From: Calliopum simillimum
Lineage: Eukaryota > Arthropoda > Insecta > Diptera > Lauxaniidae
Assembly (NCBI GenBank): GCA_951812925.1
Contig: OX638368.1
Location: 124,001-188,000, forward strand
Direction of reading: 5' to 3'
Length of the DNA: 64,000 nucleotides
Position numbers and translations under genes: made by a program
Notes under the pieces: model-generated
Databases searched by the model: none
Told to the model about the DNA's origin: nothing
The model's input: the letters and a program-made list of their open reading frames with translations, nothing else
Shown: positions 1 through 10,315 of the stretch, in pieces
How the letters are laid out: every line of letters starts with the position of its first letter
How positions within the stretch are numbered: the first letter of the stretch is position 1

Positions 1-1455
1 CAATTTGAGTTTATGATTTTATTTATGTGTGACATTTGATGGCCAGATTGACCAAGAAAATTATTCAAATGTATGTGTTATTATTTTTTTGCTCAAAATC
101 AAAAAGAAATAAAATTATTTTAACCATTTTGTATGCTATTTTCGTCATTTAAGTTGGTTTTTGCATTTTTGGACCCAACTCTCCAAATGTGATTTTCAAA
201 ATTGATATTCTACGAAACGATTTTGCATTGGTTTTATTTTGGTTTTCTCAACAATTACTAATTTTAAATATGACACAATCGTTGATGTACATATGTATTT
301 ATTTCGCAAAAATAAATTGAAAAGAATTTCCAAAATAACTTTCCACGCAATTGTGCTATTTGTTTTATTTTTTGTTATTGTTTTTTTTTTATTCAACTTC
401 ACAGCTGTTGTTCTCCATGAAACTTTTTTTCACACACTTTCTAGAATAATATACGAACTATTTTTTTGTTTTCTTTTTTTTAAATTTCTTTTAAACTTTT
501 TAATAAACACAGTGAAAAAGAAACGACTAAACACTTGCGGCGCCTTCCAATGAACTGATCAAAGATTTTTTCGGAAAAAATAATTTTCCTCAAATCATTT
601 TGAGTTTTTCATTTGCTTGTAAGTATATATTTTTAATGCGAGAGGAAAAACTAGCAAAAGATAAATAAAAAAATTTCTCGTGGTCTCAATTTTATTTGAA
701 AATTAATTTTTCTTTATGTTTCCTTCAAAATGTTATCGAGCAGCTAATGAGTGACTGGAAAATGGCATAAAGTTTTCTGCGCATATTTCGCTCATTCTTG
801 CTAAATGAATATTTCGTTCTCTCATGAACACTTTTAATAGCAGCCAGAAAAGAAGACCGCTCAGTTTTTCGATAACAACATAATGAAATGTTTATGTCTC
901 AACAACTTGTAAAAAAAGATTATAATAAAAAATTCAGTAAGATGTGTGTTTTCCAATTAAAAATCAAGAATACTACAGTGCCTAATCTTTGAACAAATAT
1001 TCTAAACAAAAAAATCTACATTCAATTCCCAATTCAGCGGTAAATGCTGGTCATTCAAACCAAATCACAAAAAATATTACCTTCCTCAATTTTTTTGGTT
1101 CTGTTCCTTAAACACTCTGAAATTTCAAAGCTCCACCCTCAGAACTTAAAAATGTAAATTTTCATTAGTTTTCAGTAGTTATTACTTTTTTAATAATTAT
1201 TTTCTGCATAATTTCACAAGTATGAAAATATGTTTATTTTACAGTCAGATAATGCATGAAAAACAACGAATTTTTCTTGAAGTGGTATTCTTTGGGCCAA
1301 CATATATCTACTGGTTGAATTAAAAAAATGTACAAATCAATAACTTGAAGTAAGCATTATTGTTTAATTTGAAGTCGAAGTAGAAACAGATTTAAAGAGA
1401 TCTGAAAGTTTTAAGAAAAAAATTAACTATGTTCGATATTGAAATGACATAAATA
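1..1455. other. AT-rich non-coding stretch
   Basis: No coding region, repeat with clear ends or RNA gene was recognised. Open frames at about 196-553 are low-complexity Phe/Leu/Lys-rich translations of T- and A-runs and overlap on both strands, which is typical of non-coding AT-rich DNA. Confidence 0.6.
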
Positions 1456-1499
1456 ACGCATGTGTTGATAAGTTAGTGGTCTAATTAAGAAAAAACAAC

Positions 1500-2045
1500 T
1501 TTTTTGGGCAAAATCAATATTATTCAAAATGTAATCATTCCAGCGTTTCTCTAACATTCCTTGTAAAACGATTTAAATTTGGTCTAAACCAAAGGCTTTT
1601 TTTCGGGGACTACCTCATTTTTTGAGCCAAATCTTTTTCCAATAAGCATTTTTTTTAGGTCTGCAAACAGAATAAATTCCCTGGAAGCCAAATCTGAAGA
1701 ACTAGATGGTTGCGGAAGCAATTCGAAGTGTAAATCTTTAAAATTTGTCATCGTGACCAAAGATTTGTGACACGGTGAACAATCATTGATGAAAAATCAA
1801 TTTCTTTCCTTGCATATGGAACCCTTTTTTCAATATTTCGATATATTTCGCATTTTCAAGGTAATCGATAAACAAAATTCCGTATGCATCCCAAAATATG
1901 GACGCCATAACCTTGCCGGCACTCTGTTGCGCTTTCGGCAGCTTTGGGCGAGGTTCAGCGGCTGCCGTCCACTCACCTGACTGCCGAATTGACTCTGGCG
2001 TATAATGGTGAAAAGAATATTTTTTTGATATACCGAATCCCACAT
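1500..2045 (-). pseudogene. mariner transposase, C-terminal part (decayed)
   Basis: Minus-strand translation from about 2030 downwards gives HHYTPES, then GKVMASIFWDAYGILFIDYLE, the segment around the second catalytic Asp of mariner (DD34D) transposases. After a frame change it runs on as a recognisable but stop-ridden C-terminus: a degraded HQDNAPCHKS region near 1770, the ELLPQPSS...DLA...FADLKKML region near 1640-1710, and GMLEKRWNDYI near 1545. The third catalytic Asp region is degraded (Ser-Ser in place of the usual Tyr-Ser-Pro-Asp). At least two frameshifts and several stops are seen. It is the downstream half of the transposase whose N-terminus lies at 4562-4854. Confidence 0.8.
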
Positions 2046-2049
2046 CTAC

Positions 2050-2717
2050 CATATCCCCGCAACCAACTACAACTGCCGCAGTGACTCGCAGTAGTAGTCG
2101 AATACAAATACAACCGCCTACAACCATGAAAGCTATCCAAAGCATGAAAAACAACAAGGCCACAATAGATCAAATTGCAACTGAACTGCTAAGAGCATGC
2201 CCCATTACATCAGCCAAAATTCTTCATCCTCTGCTCTTCAGAATCTTGAGCGAAGAGTGTTTGCCAGAAAATTGGCTACATGGCATGTTAGTCAAATTGC
2301 CAAAAAAAAATGACCTTAGCGAGTGCCGAAATTATAGAGGAATAACCTTGTACCAGTACCATCAAAAGTAGTGACAAAAATGCTTCGAAACAGGGTAATC
2401 GAAAAACTTAATACGGTCATCCGAAAGAAACAAGCAGGATTCCGACCAATCTGTTTATTCGTCGATCAAATCAAAACTATCAGATTAATTGTAAAACAAT
2501 CATGCATGCGAGTAGAGTGCTGCGCTTCAGCTTGTCTTCGTAGACTGCAGCACTGCCTTCGACAGTGTCTCCCGTGAAAACTTTTGGGTTTCACTGCAGC
2601 GAAGAGGTATTGCCACAAAAGCCATAAATTTAGTACGTGCACAGTATGAAGGCTTTAAATGCAGCGTGTCACACAACGGATTGTCGTCACCGACAGTCAC
2701 CAATAATTCAGGCGCAT
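2050..2717 (+). pseudogene. non-LTR reverse transcriptase, 5' portion
   Basis: From about 2090 the plus strand encodes a retrotransposon RT: PPTTMKAIQSMKNNKA, then ENWLHGMLVKLPKK, then LSECRNYRGITL (fingers motifs). After a +1 shift near 2370 it continues with KMLRNRVIEKL and KKQAGFRP, and after more shifts with FVDCSTAFDSVSREN-like and YEGFKCSVSHNG sequence to about 2710. The order and spacing match the fingers and start of the palm of RTE/CR1-type insect elements whose later part ends in a WRWIGHTL-like motif; the exact clade is not settled by eye. Multiple frameshifts show it is inactive. The frame is interrupted at TA 2718-2719 by a palindromic element and resumes at 3905. Confidence 0.75.
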
Positions 2718-2719
2718 TA

Positions 2720-3902
2720 TGGTTTTTTTTTGACAAAAAAACGTACACAAAAATAATTCACTACAAGGACACATTTTCTTTAAAAAAATTAAACGCAAAA
2801 TTAAAGGTTATATATTCACCTATTTGAAAAGATGCCCGTTTTTCCAGCATCTGATCCATAAAATAGTGACACGGGTCGAAATCTCTTCAATTTTGAAAAA
2901 ATCGATTTTTCTGTTTAAAAATGTTAGTCACTTAAACGCAGGAGTGATATATGAATAAATGTATGTGCATTCAATCAAATCCAATAAGATGAAATCAACT
3001 CAAACTGAAAATGGGCGGTGCTACGCCCCAAAAACATATTAGTCATATTAGTCATATCTCCGAAGCTATTAGACGCAGATAAATAAGATTCGGTATATTT
3101 GTAACAGGCACAGAGAGAAATAATATCCATTGAAAAAATTGGCGGTGCCACGCCCTACAAATATAAAACTTATCATGTCTCCGAAACTATTTGAGCGCCA
3201 GGGATGAATTTCGGTAGATATATAAAAGGTAGTGAGTCAAATAACATTTGCTGAAAAAAAGGGCGGTACCATACCCAACAATGAATATATCATTATTAAT
3301 TGCCTCTCTGTTCTATAGGAAACAAGTTCATTCATGTAGTTCTGCCTGTGGGCGTGGCACCACATATTTTTGCAGCAGACATTATTTGTCTTGATGACTT
3401 TTGTATATTAACCGAATTTCATCCACATGGATCAAATAGTTTCGAAGATATGGTGTGTTTTATATTTTTGGAGCGTGGCATGGCCCACTTTTCTAATAAA
3501 TATTATTTCTCTCTGTGCCTATTACAAACATACCAAATCTTATCTATCTGCGCCTAATAGCTTTGGAGATATCACGAATTTGTTTTTGGGGCGTGGTACC
3601 GCCCATTTTCACTTTGAGTTCATTTCATCTTAATTGATTTGATTGAATGCATATAAATTTATTCATATATCACTCCTGCGTTTAATGCGACTAACATTTT
3701 TAAACAGAAAAATCGATTTTTTCAAAATTCAAGAGATTTTGACCTGTGTCACGATTTTGTGGATCAGATTCTGGAAAAGTGGTTATTTTTTCAGATAGGT
3801 GAATGTATAACCTTTAATTTCGCGTTTAATTTTTTTAAAGAAAATTAGTCCTTGTAGTGAATTATTTTTTGTGTACACTTTTTTGTTAAAAAAAAAAAAC
3901 CA
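2720..3902. repeat. TA-flanked long palindrome (foldback-type) with internal sub-repeats
   Basis: The outer ends are mutual reverse complements (TGGTTTTTTT ... AAACCA) and are flanked by TA at 2718-2719 and 3903-3904. The match continues inwards through nearly the whole element: CACTACAAGGAC at 2760 against GTCCTTGTAGTG at 3848, CGATTTTTCTG at 2904 against CAGAAAAATCG at 3706, and so on to a centre near 3300. Each arm contains about three degenerate ~125-bp units marked by GGGCGGTGC-like boxes (left near 3013, 3142, 3262; right near 3348, 3474, 3590) plus ATATCTCCGAAGCTATTAG. No transposase is present. It sits inside the RT pseudogene. Confidence 0.8.
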
Positions 3903-3904
3903 TA

Positions 3905-4560
3905 GTGAGGCGATCGGCAGGGCTGTTAACTATCACAATTTCTCTTCCTTATCGTTCTTGACGATATCCTAGATAAAGCTCTTAATGAAATCTTTACCGA
4001 ACATCTAGAATACCTTGACTACGCTGACGACATTTGAATTTTATCGTCCAAACACTCAGATATGCAAAGCAAAATTGAAGACCTTTTCTTGGAATCACAA
4101 AAAGCCGGTCTAAAAATCAACGTATCCAAGACTAAAACCATGAAGCTGAACGCAAATAGGAATGACATCACGTTTAGAGCTGGCAGTGATGACATCGAAA
4201 ACATCAGGCAGCAAAAAGAGGATATCAACTCAAGAATAGCAAAAGCGAAAGGCGCGATTGCTAAACTGAACAAAATATGGTCTCTTCCGTTATACCCACC
4301 AAAACGAAAGTGCGCATTTTTGATTCGAATGTGAAATCGGTTTTGTTATATGGGTGCGAAACGTGGCTTGTAACTGAACAATTAATGAACAAGCTGCAAG
4401 TATTCGTCAACAAATGCTTAAGGCGTATTCTAAAGGTTTGGTGGCCTCGCACTATATAAAATGCCGAGCTACATCAAAAATGCAATCAGAGGGCTACAGC
4501 AAACGAGATCAAGCTGCGCAAGTGGAGATGGATTGATCATACTCTCCAGAAACCACACAG
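3905..4560 (+). pseudogene. non-LTR reverse transcriptase, 3' portion
   Basis: This continues the RT interrupted at 2718. It opens with a degraded GVRQGC-like block (GDRQGC at about 3908-3925), then LEYLDYADD (near 4008, the RT catalytic box), then SKTKTMKLN and ENIRQQKEDINSRIAKAKGAIAKLN. A frame change near 4280 leads to VRIFDSNVKSVLLYGCETW (near 4310), NKCLRRILKVWWP and KLRKWRWIDHTLQKP (near 4515). These are the thumb and C-terminal motifs shared by many insect and vertebrate LINEs. It stops short of a normal 3' end and runs directly into mariner sequence at about 4562. Confidence 0.8.
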
Positions 4561-4561
4561 C

Positions 4562-4854
4562 GAAGTCTGTCGCTTGTCAGCTACCTTACACAATTTCACA
4601 GTAAGGTCTTTTTAAACAACTTTCTGGATTTTTTTTACATTTTCCGGAACAGCTGCCGATTTTGGGCGAACAGAGCGTTCAGCATTATTATTGCTTGTAT
4701 GACCGCATTTAAATTAAGCATGCCAGCCAATAATGGTCGATTTTCCTAGCGCAGAGTCCGGACCATACTTACCAAGCCAAACTTTTGTTTCAACGGTGTT
4801 TTTTCCATCAAATAGCAATGTTTTATCAACACATGAAATTCTCTCTTTTTTCAT
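4562..4854 (-). pseudogene. mariner transposase, N-terminal part
   Basis: The minus-strand translation from the ATG at 4852-4854 reads MKKERISCVDKTLLFDGKN, TVETKVWLGKYGPDSALGKS, TIIGWHA, a stop, FKCGHTS, RSVRPKSAAVPENVKKIQKV, a stop, then KDLTVKLCKVADK. This is the paired helix-turn-helix DNA-binding region of a mariner transposase, about residues 1-90. The sequence ends where the RT fragment begins. It is the same orientation and order as the C-terminal piece at 1500-2045, so both are taken as one interrupted gene. Confidence 0.8.
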
Positions 4855-5033
4855 TTTGTTGAAGATAGCAAAAGTTTTTCAACTTAAACAACCGTTACTT
4901 TTGAAACAAACGTCTGATCGTCAACATATTTTTACTTTGCCATTTAATAATTGGTACTCTCTAAAAAAATATTACTTCAGTATATGTGGCGCCATCTGTG
5001 TATCAGACCACGAACTTATCAACCCATTTGTTA

Positions 5034-6000
5034 TATGTACATCTTTGATAAACATGCACTTTTTTCTTATCGATATACAAAATTTATCCTTAATTGAATG
5101 AAATTACAATACCGACTAATTAGAAAATTTTATTCAAACTGCAATGAAGTGTAATAGATTTAAAAAAAAATTAAATAAAAACATACCACAGATACTAAAA
5201 GTAAAATATAAAAAAATCTAATTCAAGAACTGCCAAAAAGAAGTAAAAGTAAAGAAAAAAAAAAAAAAAATATCTATACAAAAATAAAAAAAAGAGACAA
5301 ACCGCAGGTCTAACAAAAGTGCCAGCACTAACTAAAATTACGCAAGTCCAATTTCAAACAAAATGCACTAAAATAGCAAAAATGTTGCAACTCAAAAATT
5401 CAAAAAGTTACACTCACCACTGCTAACTGTAATTGACCAATTTTGGTCTTAATAGTGATGGTGTATTTTTTTTTAGTTTTTCGTTGTAATTATTTTAATT
5501 ACCTAAAAATGTTTCCTGCACTAGAATTAATTTGAACAAAGTCATTTAAATAGATAAGTTTTACCTTGTGACAAGAACCATTCGTCTAAAAAATCCAGCG
5601 TCATTTCTTTTCTTTTATTAAAATAAAGGTCTTTATTTTAATTTAGAAATTACGTATGTATGGAAAAGTCCTTTGCTTTTATTTTTTTTCTAGCCGTCTT
5701 ATATATATAATTCGCTATTCATTTCTGCCTTTCAATTTCTAGCAGTTGCACTTTTGTTTGACATTTCGTTCTTGCGACTTCAGTTCTCGTATTGCCTTGA
5801 CAATTCCTTACGAATCTACAGCTGATGTTCCATTTTATATCTACAAAAATCAATCAATTGTTGCCAACAAATAAAAGCATTGTAATGGCAAATTCACACT
5901 TGAAAAAATTGCTTTGTGAATTGACGGTGAAGACATAGGAAACTTTCTACATGGAAAGGTTATACGAAAACTGGTAAGGGCGCTATCTTTGGCCTGGCCA
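5034..6000. other. AT-rich stretch, no gene seen
   Basis: Nothing coding was recognised. It includes A-runs near 5225-5290 and an ATATATATA tract near 5701. No paired ends were seen. Confidence 0.5.
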
Positions 6001-6290
6001 AAAATGAAATACCATACACTGACACATTTTGAAAATATTGCTAGTATAAGAGGTGCCCCGCCTTCTTGTCCGAACTCACTTAGTTTTTGCTCAGAGCTAG
6101 TAATCCCTAGTTTTTGTGCGAAATTTTGTTGTCATTACCACAAATAACGCTTCCACTACAACATTACGAAAATTTTGCTACCTAGTTTGCTCAGAGCTTA
6201 TACTCACTACCTTTAGTATTTGTGCGTATTTTGTTTGCGTTACCGGGAATAATGCTCTTAATATTGCGTTTTTAATATATTTATTGTTTG
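6001..6290 (-). repeat. dispersed GGGCGTGGCACC repeat, copy 1
   Basis: In reverse orientation this carries the signature words of a family seen at seven or more places here: CTCTGAGCAAAAACT, GGGCGTGGCACC/GGTGCC, and a CCATATAAG-like box, with runs such as TCCGAACTCACTTAGTTTTT. The TTTGCTCAGAGCT word occurs twice (near 6088 and 6188), about 100 bp apart, so the copy holds two diverged units. It has no coding capacity, and this copy shows no terminal inverted repeat. Confidence 0.55.
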
Positions 6291-6324
6291 CGAGGCTGGC
6301 GTGTCCGTTGACCTAATTCGCTAA

Positions 6325-6510
6325 TTTTCAATCCCACGAGCCAACTTTGATGACGGAGGCAGCGTTCCAAATTTCATCGAATTGTCTTGCTTAGTTTGCC
6401 CTTGATAAATATTTCCACGAATAGACAAACAGTCAACAAGACAGTCAGCAAGATAGCCAGACAGACAAACGGACATGGCTATATCGACACAGGAGGTTAC
6501 GCTAATTGAG
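6325..6510 (+). repeat. dispersed repeat with GACAGACAAACGGACATGGC word
   Basis: The block CAACTTTGATGACGGAGGCA ... AAATTTCATCGAATT ... ACAAACGGACATGGCTATAT is found again in reverse orientation at 51165-51400 (CTGCCTCCGTCGTCAAAGTT, AATTCAATGAAATTTGG, ATATAGTCATGTCCGTCTGT). The two copies are diverged. Short open frames inside are not protein-coding. Confidence 0.6.
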
Positions 6511-7194
6511 AACATATGAAGGAAAACACGGCAAATGTACCAGTTGAAAATTTTGATGTGACCGATTTAGCTCAAATTTGACAATATTGTAGTACCGATG
6601 TGTGACACAAATAACTCCGAAAATTTTTGTATTAAAAGTAATATTTTTTTTTAAACCAATTTGTGGCTAAATATCTAGATAACATACTTCCAGTACCAGA
6701 ATACCAAGAAATAATACCGTTTTGAGTTTTCGCGTCTTAAACTTGATGAATTCAGAAAATGGTAATTTTTTACAAAAATCTTTTAAAATATGTGAAAGTT
6801 TAAATGAGTGTATCTTTAAAACTAAATAATCTTACCTCCTGAAACATATGGTGAGGATAATCTGATTTATTTTCTGAAGACTTGCGTACTTAGATGTTAG
6901 TTTTTTTTAGTATAAAAAGGAAATCCGGATCATCACAAAAAATCTCTAATTTCATTCCCTAAATTTACGAATTTGGCACTAAGTGGACTGTAACTAAAAT
7001 GTTTTATGGAGTTGCAACGGCTAGATCATTTAAGTGTGTAATATGAGGTACTCTGAATGTTCTCGGCATTTATCTGACTCCTTCAGCGACTTTTCTGTAT
7101 TCTTGCAACGCTCCAGTTTCGTAAAACTAATGACAACCAAAGTGTTTGAGGTAAAACAATAAAATTCAATTTCTGATAAAGTATTAGCAGCAGC

Positions 7195-7395
7195 TATTTA
7201 TTTGTTGAAAATGGGCGTGTTCGGGTCAAGGACACGCCCACCTCCTATATAACCAAAAATTTAAAAGCACTATAACTTCGTAAATATTTCAAGTAAAAAG
7301 ATAATATTAAATATCTGAGTTAGTATAGATATCATTAAGTCATTTGGTGAAAATGGGCGTGATCAAATCAAGGACAAGCCCAGCTGCCATATAAG
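7195..7395 (+). repeat. dispersed GGGCGTG repeat, diverged pair of units
   Basis: There are two units about 140 bp apart, each with GAAAATGGGCGTG followed by TCAAGGACA(C/A)GCCCA and a (C/G)CATATAA-like box (7209-7250 and 7350-7393). They resemble the family at 16145-16460, where TCAAAGGACACGCC also occurs. The block leads directly into the 122-bp tandem array. Confidence 0.5.
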
Positions 7396-7880
7396 CCAAA
7401 ATTTTGTCGTGATATAAACAATTTTTTTAGAAAATTGTCCGCCATTTTGGATCCGCCATTTTGTTTACAAAAAAGATGATACCGAATTCGTAATCAGCGA
7501 CCTCAAAAACCCCTTTAGCCACAATTTTGTCGTGATATAATCAATTTTTTAGAAAATTGTCCGCCATTTTGGATCCGCCATTTTGTTTACAAAAAAGACG
7601 ATACCGAATTCGAAATCAGCAACCTCAAAAACCCACTTAACCACAATTTTGTCATGATATAATAAATTTTCAAGAAAATTGTCCACCATTTTGGATCCGC
7701 CAATTTGTTTACAAAAAAGATGATACTGAATTCGAAATCAACGACCTTAAAAAAACTCCTAAGCCAGAAAGTTGTTGTGATTTAATCAATTTTTAAGAAA
7801 ATTGTCCGCCATTTTGGATCCGCCATTTTGATTTTAAAAAAATCGCTTTCAGATTTAAAATCAGCGACCCCCAAAACATA
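7395..7880 (+). repeat. tandem array, ~122-bp unit, about four copies
   Basis: The word AAAATTGTCC(G/A)CCATTTTGG recurs at 7431, 7553, 7675 and 7798, giving spacings of 122, 122 and 123 bp. Each unit also holds GGATCCGCCATTTTG, a GATACCGAATTCG word and AACCACAATTTTGTC. The last unit decays after 7850. This is a small minisatellite with no coding signal. Reverse-complement forms of its GGATCCGCCATTTTG core recur in the array at 51700-52060. Confidence 0.85.
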
Positions 7881-7924
7881 GAAACTGATATTTTTTCCTT
7901 ATAAAAAATAACCAGGAAAGAGTT

Positions 7925-8335
7925 ATGACCAGCTAGAATAGCATTCTAGACCACTGTGCGACTCTCTTACCACTCAGATACTGTAGCACTTTCATTTCTT
8001 TAGCTTATCGTTCAAGTTAGATTATTTTTCAATAAAATTTTTTACAATCTCAATCAGTAATAATTGAAATGTATTTTAGGCAAGTATTGCAGAACTCACT
8101 AGTATTTTTTATGCGACAACTTTTCACTTTTCTATTCAAGTATTTTTCACTGTTTGTCTCTGTACTTTTTGAAGTTCAAACCGTATAATATATGTTCGTG
8201 GCATTACTTTTTCATGAAGATTCTGTAAAGTAATTGAATTACAGGGTCAAACCGTAATTTTTGATGACATTATTATCGCTTTGTGCTATTTGAAAATTGA
8301 TTTTTCCGGATAATTTTTTTGCGTGTGTGGAAGGG
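7925..8335 (+). repeat. CAC-ended MITE family 1 (CACGGAAAA), copy A, 5'-truncated
   Basis: This matches the family's 3' part through words shared with the copies at 9455-10260 (reverse), 50017-50569 and 60908-61373: TACTGTAGCACTTTCATTT, CAATATTTGCCTAGAATACATTTC (diverged here), TTTTTGAAGTTCAAACCGTA and a terminal TTTTTTTGCGTG. The first ~120 bp present in the full copy are missing. A reverse-strand tRNA-like segment lies at about 7935-7992. Confidence 0.7.
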
Positions 8336-8606
8336 CACTTAATTTTTATAAGTTATGACTTTTTATGTTTTTAATTATACTTTTCAATACCTGCCACTTC
8401 CCCTCCTCTGCGTTACAAACAGTAGGACAAAGTGTAGGATATAATTACCTGAATACTGCTATAAAATGACTGGAAAAAATAGCTCTAAATTTTTTACGTA
8501 CGATCGATCGTTCGTGATACATCCAGTTTTATTACGATGAAAAACAAATGAACTCTAAAACAAAATATGTATTGCGAATGGCAACACTGTTTAAATTATC
8601 AAGGGT

Positions 8607-8735
8607 CGAATCGACGCATCCGTGAACGTACAACTCGTAACGGAAAATCATGTGTTTCACATGTATTTTACATTGCTAAATACATGGTTTTACGTCACGA
8701 AGTTTACGTTCACTGATGCGGCGATTCAGTCCCAG
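8607..8735. repeat. imperfect hairpin, ~60-bp arms
   Basis: The left arm GGGTCGAATCGACGCATCCG ... GTGAACGTAC pairs with the right arm ...GTTCACTGATGCGGCGATTC..., with the pairing extending through ACTCGTAACGGAAAATCATG against CATGGTTTTACGTCACGAAG. The whole structure is ~130 bp with a short loop near 8670. It may be a small palindromic MITE; no target duplication is evident. Confidence 0.6.
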
Positions 8736-9454
8736 ATCTACACACTTGCTTACACGTTTGCAAAAAAATGCGTTGTCTCAAAATAAGCTTGTCAACTTTT
8801 CGAGGTTTTGTTGTATTTAGATGTTTACTCTTTAAACCTTGCTGAACAATATGACTCTTTCAAATAGAAAATCAATACATTTGTCATAAATACAAACTTT
8901 GTCGTTTATTTAAATTTTCCCTTAACACATCAACCGTTTTGTAAAGTTTTTCTGAAAAAGTTCAAGTAGAGTAGAGTGAAATTCAGCAATCAACTATTAG
9001 GTCAACAACTCCTAACCAACTCATCACAGTTTTGAGTTGCGTGTGAATTTCACACCAAATAAACGCGCGTTAAAATTATTTCGGGCTATGAATATTTACG
9101 GCTGTTTAAAAAGTTCGCTCGTCAAATTCAAACTTACTGTGCTGCAGGCGTAAATTGTTGTGTGAATAAAACAGTTTTCGAGTTTTAAACTTTTATGTGG
9201 GTGGGGTCTATAAGTTACCCCTAAAGCATCTAAGCGTAAAACAAACTTTATTTATTAATATTTGTGATGTTTTTAGTTTTAGTTGTATTTTTATTAATAT
9301 ATTTATTAATAAAAGCTTAAACAAAGTTTTTTTTACACGCGCGAACAAATTATCGCTTTCGTCCTCGTCCTCGTCCTGATTAACTTGGTCTACAGCTACA
9401 CAGTGGCACTGTTTGTTTTGTGATGTGGCTTAAGCAAATTCTATGCATTAGACT
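8736..9454. other. no gene seen
   Basis: This lies between two convergent copies of MITE family 1. It contains only AT-rich sequence and a short GTCCTC triplicate at 9360-9377. Confidence 0.45.
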
Positions 9455-10260
9455 CACGCAAAAAAATGATCCCCAAAAATTTAAAGTAAAATATATGGCT
9501 TATACTTCAAAAAGTACAGAGACAAGCAGTAAAAAATATTGAATAGCGGAGTAAAAGTTTGTCGCATGAAAAAATACCAGTGAGCTCTGCAATATTTGCC
9601 TAGAATACATTTCAATTATAATTGAATTAATTATTTCTGGTTGAGATTGTAAAAGATTTTATCGAAAAATAATTTAAATAAAAAAATAAGCAATAAAATG
9701 AAAGTGCTACAGTACCTGAGTGGTAACAGCGTCGCCTACAAACACAAGGGTCGTAATATTTGAAAATTTTTTTTTATTTCTTTTAAAAAAACTTTAATTT
9801 GGCTAAAAAAATTTGCATACAAAAAATATTAAAAATAAATGGATATGTAGGCTTTTGTCTGCATTTTATTTTATAACAATTGCTTTTGAGGTTTAGGAGC
9901 AGGAATTATTTTTAAAAGTTCTGCGATTAGCAAATTTTCTTAAATGTTTTTTTTTTTTTTCGAAAAAAAGTTCGACTTTAACAAGCTTGTAACACTTACA
10001 AATCACACTAGTTTTCAATAATTTCAGGGGATTTCTTAATTTGACTGTAGAATGGCATAAAAAAAATTTTAAATTTGAAAAAAATTTTTTACGCAAATGC
10101 CTTCTATCGCAGCACTGTCCGCCGCACGAAATTTTTTTAAATTTTACTGAATGTAAACCGTAAAAATTACGGTTTTTCTTTACGGGTGCACAGTTGCTGA
10201 AAAAATCAGTAGAAATAACTGGGACTTTCAATTAATTTTTACAGTTTAGTTTATTCCGTG
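9455..10260 (-). repeat. CAC-ended MITE family 1, copy B (long form)
   Basis: Reverse orientation. The end CACGCAAAAAAATGATCC is at 9455 and the opposite end (CGGAATAAACTAAACTG on the minus strand) at 10260. The interior carries the family words AGAGCTCACTGGTATTTTT-type sequence, the tRNA-like segment near 9700-9755 (plus-strand reading GTGCTACAGTACCTGAGTGG) and, near the far end, TACGGTTTTTCTTTACGGG. It is ~250 bp longer than copy C because of extra sequence at about 9780-10100. Confidence 0.7.
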
Positions 10261-10315
10261 CTTCGAAGTTTAATATTAGCTGTATATTTTCTTTTGACAA
10301 TCCTTTCTCTTCCTA

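Larger units (their letters stand above)
1456..5031 (-). mobile_element. mariner element with both terminal repeats, carrying nested insertions
   Basis: Two transposase pieces on the minus strand (N-terminal at 4562-4854, C-terminal at 1500-2045) are bracketed by matching inverted ends. The left end near 1461 reads TGTTGATAAGTTAGTGGTCT; the right end, read on the minus strand from 5031, has TGGGTTGATAAGTTCGTGGT. A TA lies outside each end (1454-1455 and 5032-5033). The minus-strand sequence just inside the right end also contains the ATGGCGCCAC-type 5' leader typical of mariners. Subtracting the inserted retroelement leaves about 1.06 kb against the usual ~1.3 kb, so roughly 80 codons of the middle are missing. 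The element is dead. Confidence 0.75.

Noticed and set aside
239..553. A 104-codon frame near the left edge.
   Set aside because: Low-complexity Phe-rich translation of T-runs, with an overlapping frame on the other strand and no motif.
3300..3633. Overlapping open frames with PLCSIGNKFIH and MDQIVSKIWC starts.
   Set aside because: They lie inside the right arm of the 2720-3902 palindrome and are translations of its sub-repeats.
2720..3902. Treating the palindrome as the 3' part of the surrounding RT element.
   Set aside because: RT motifs continue in phase on both sides of its TA flanks, so it is an insertion.
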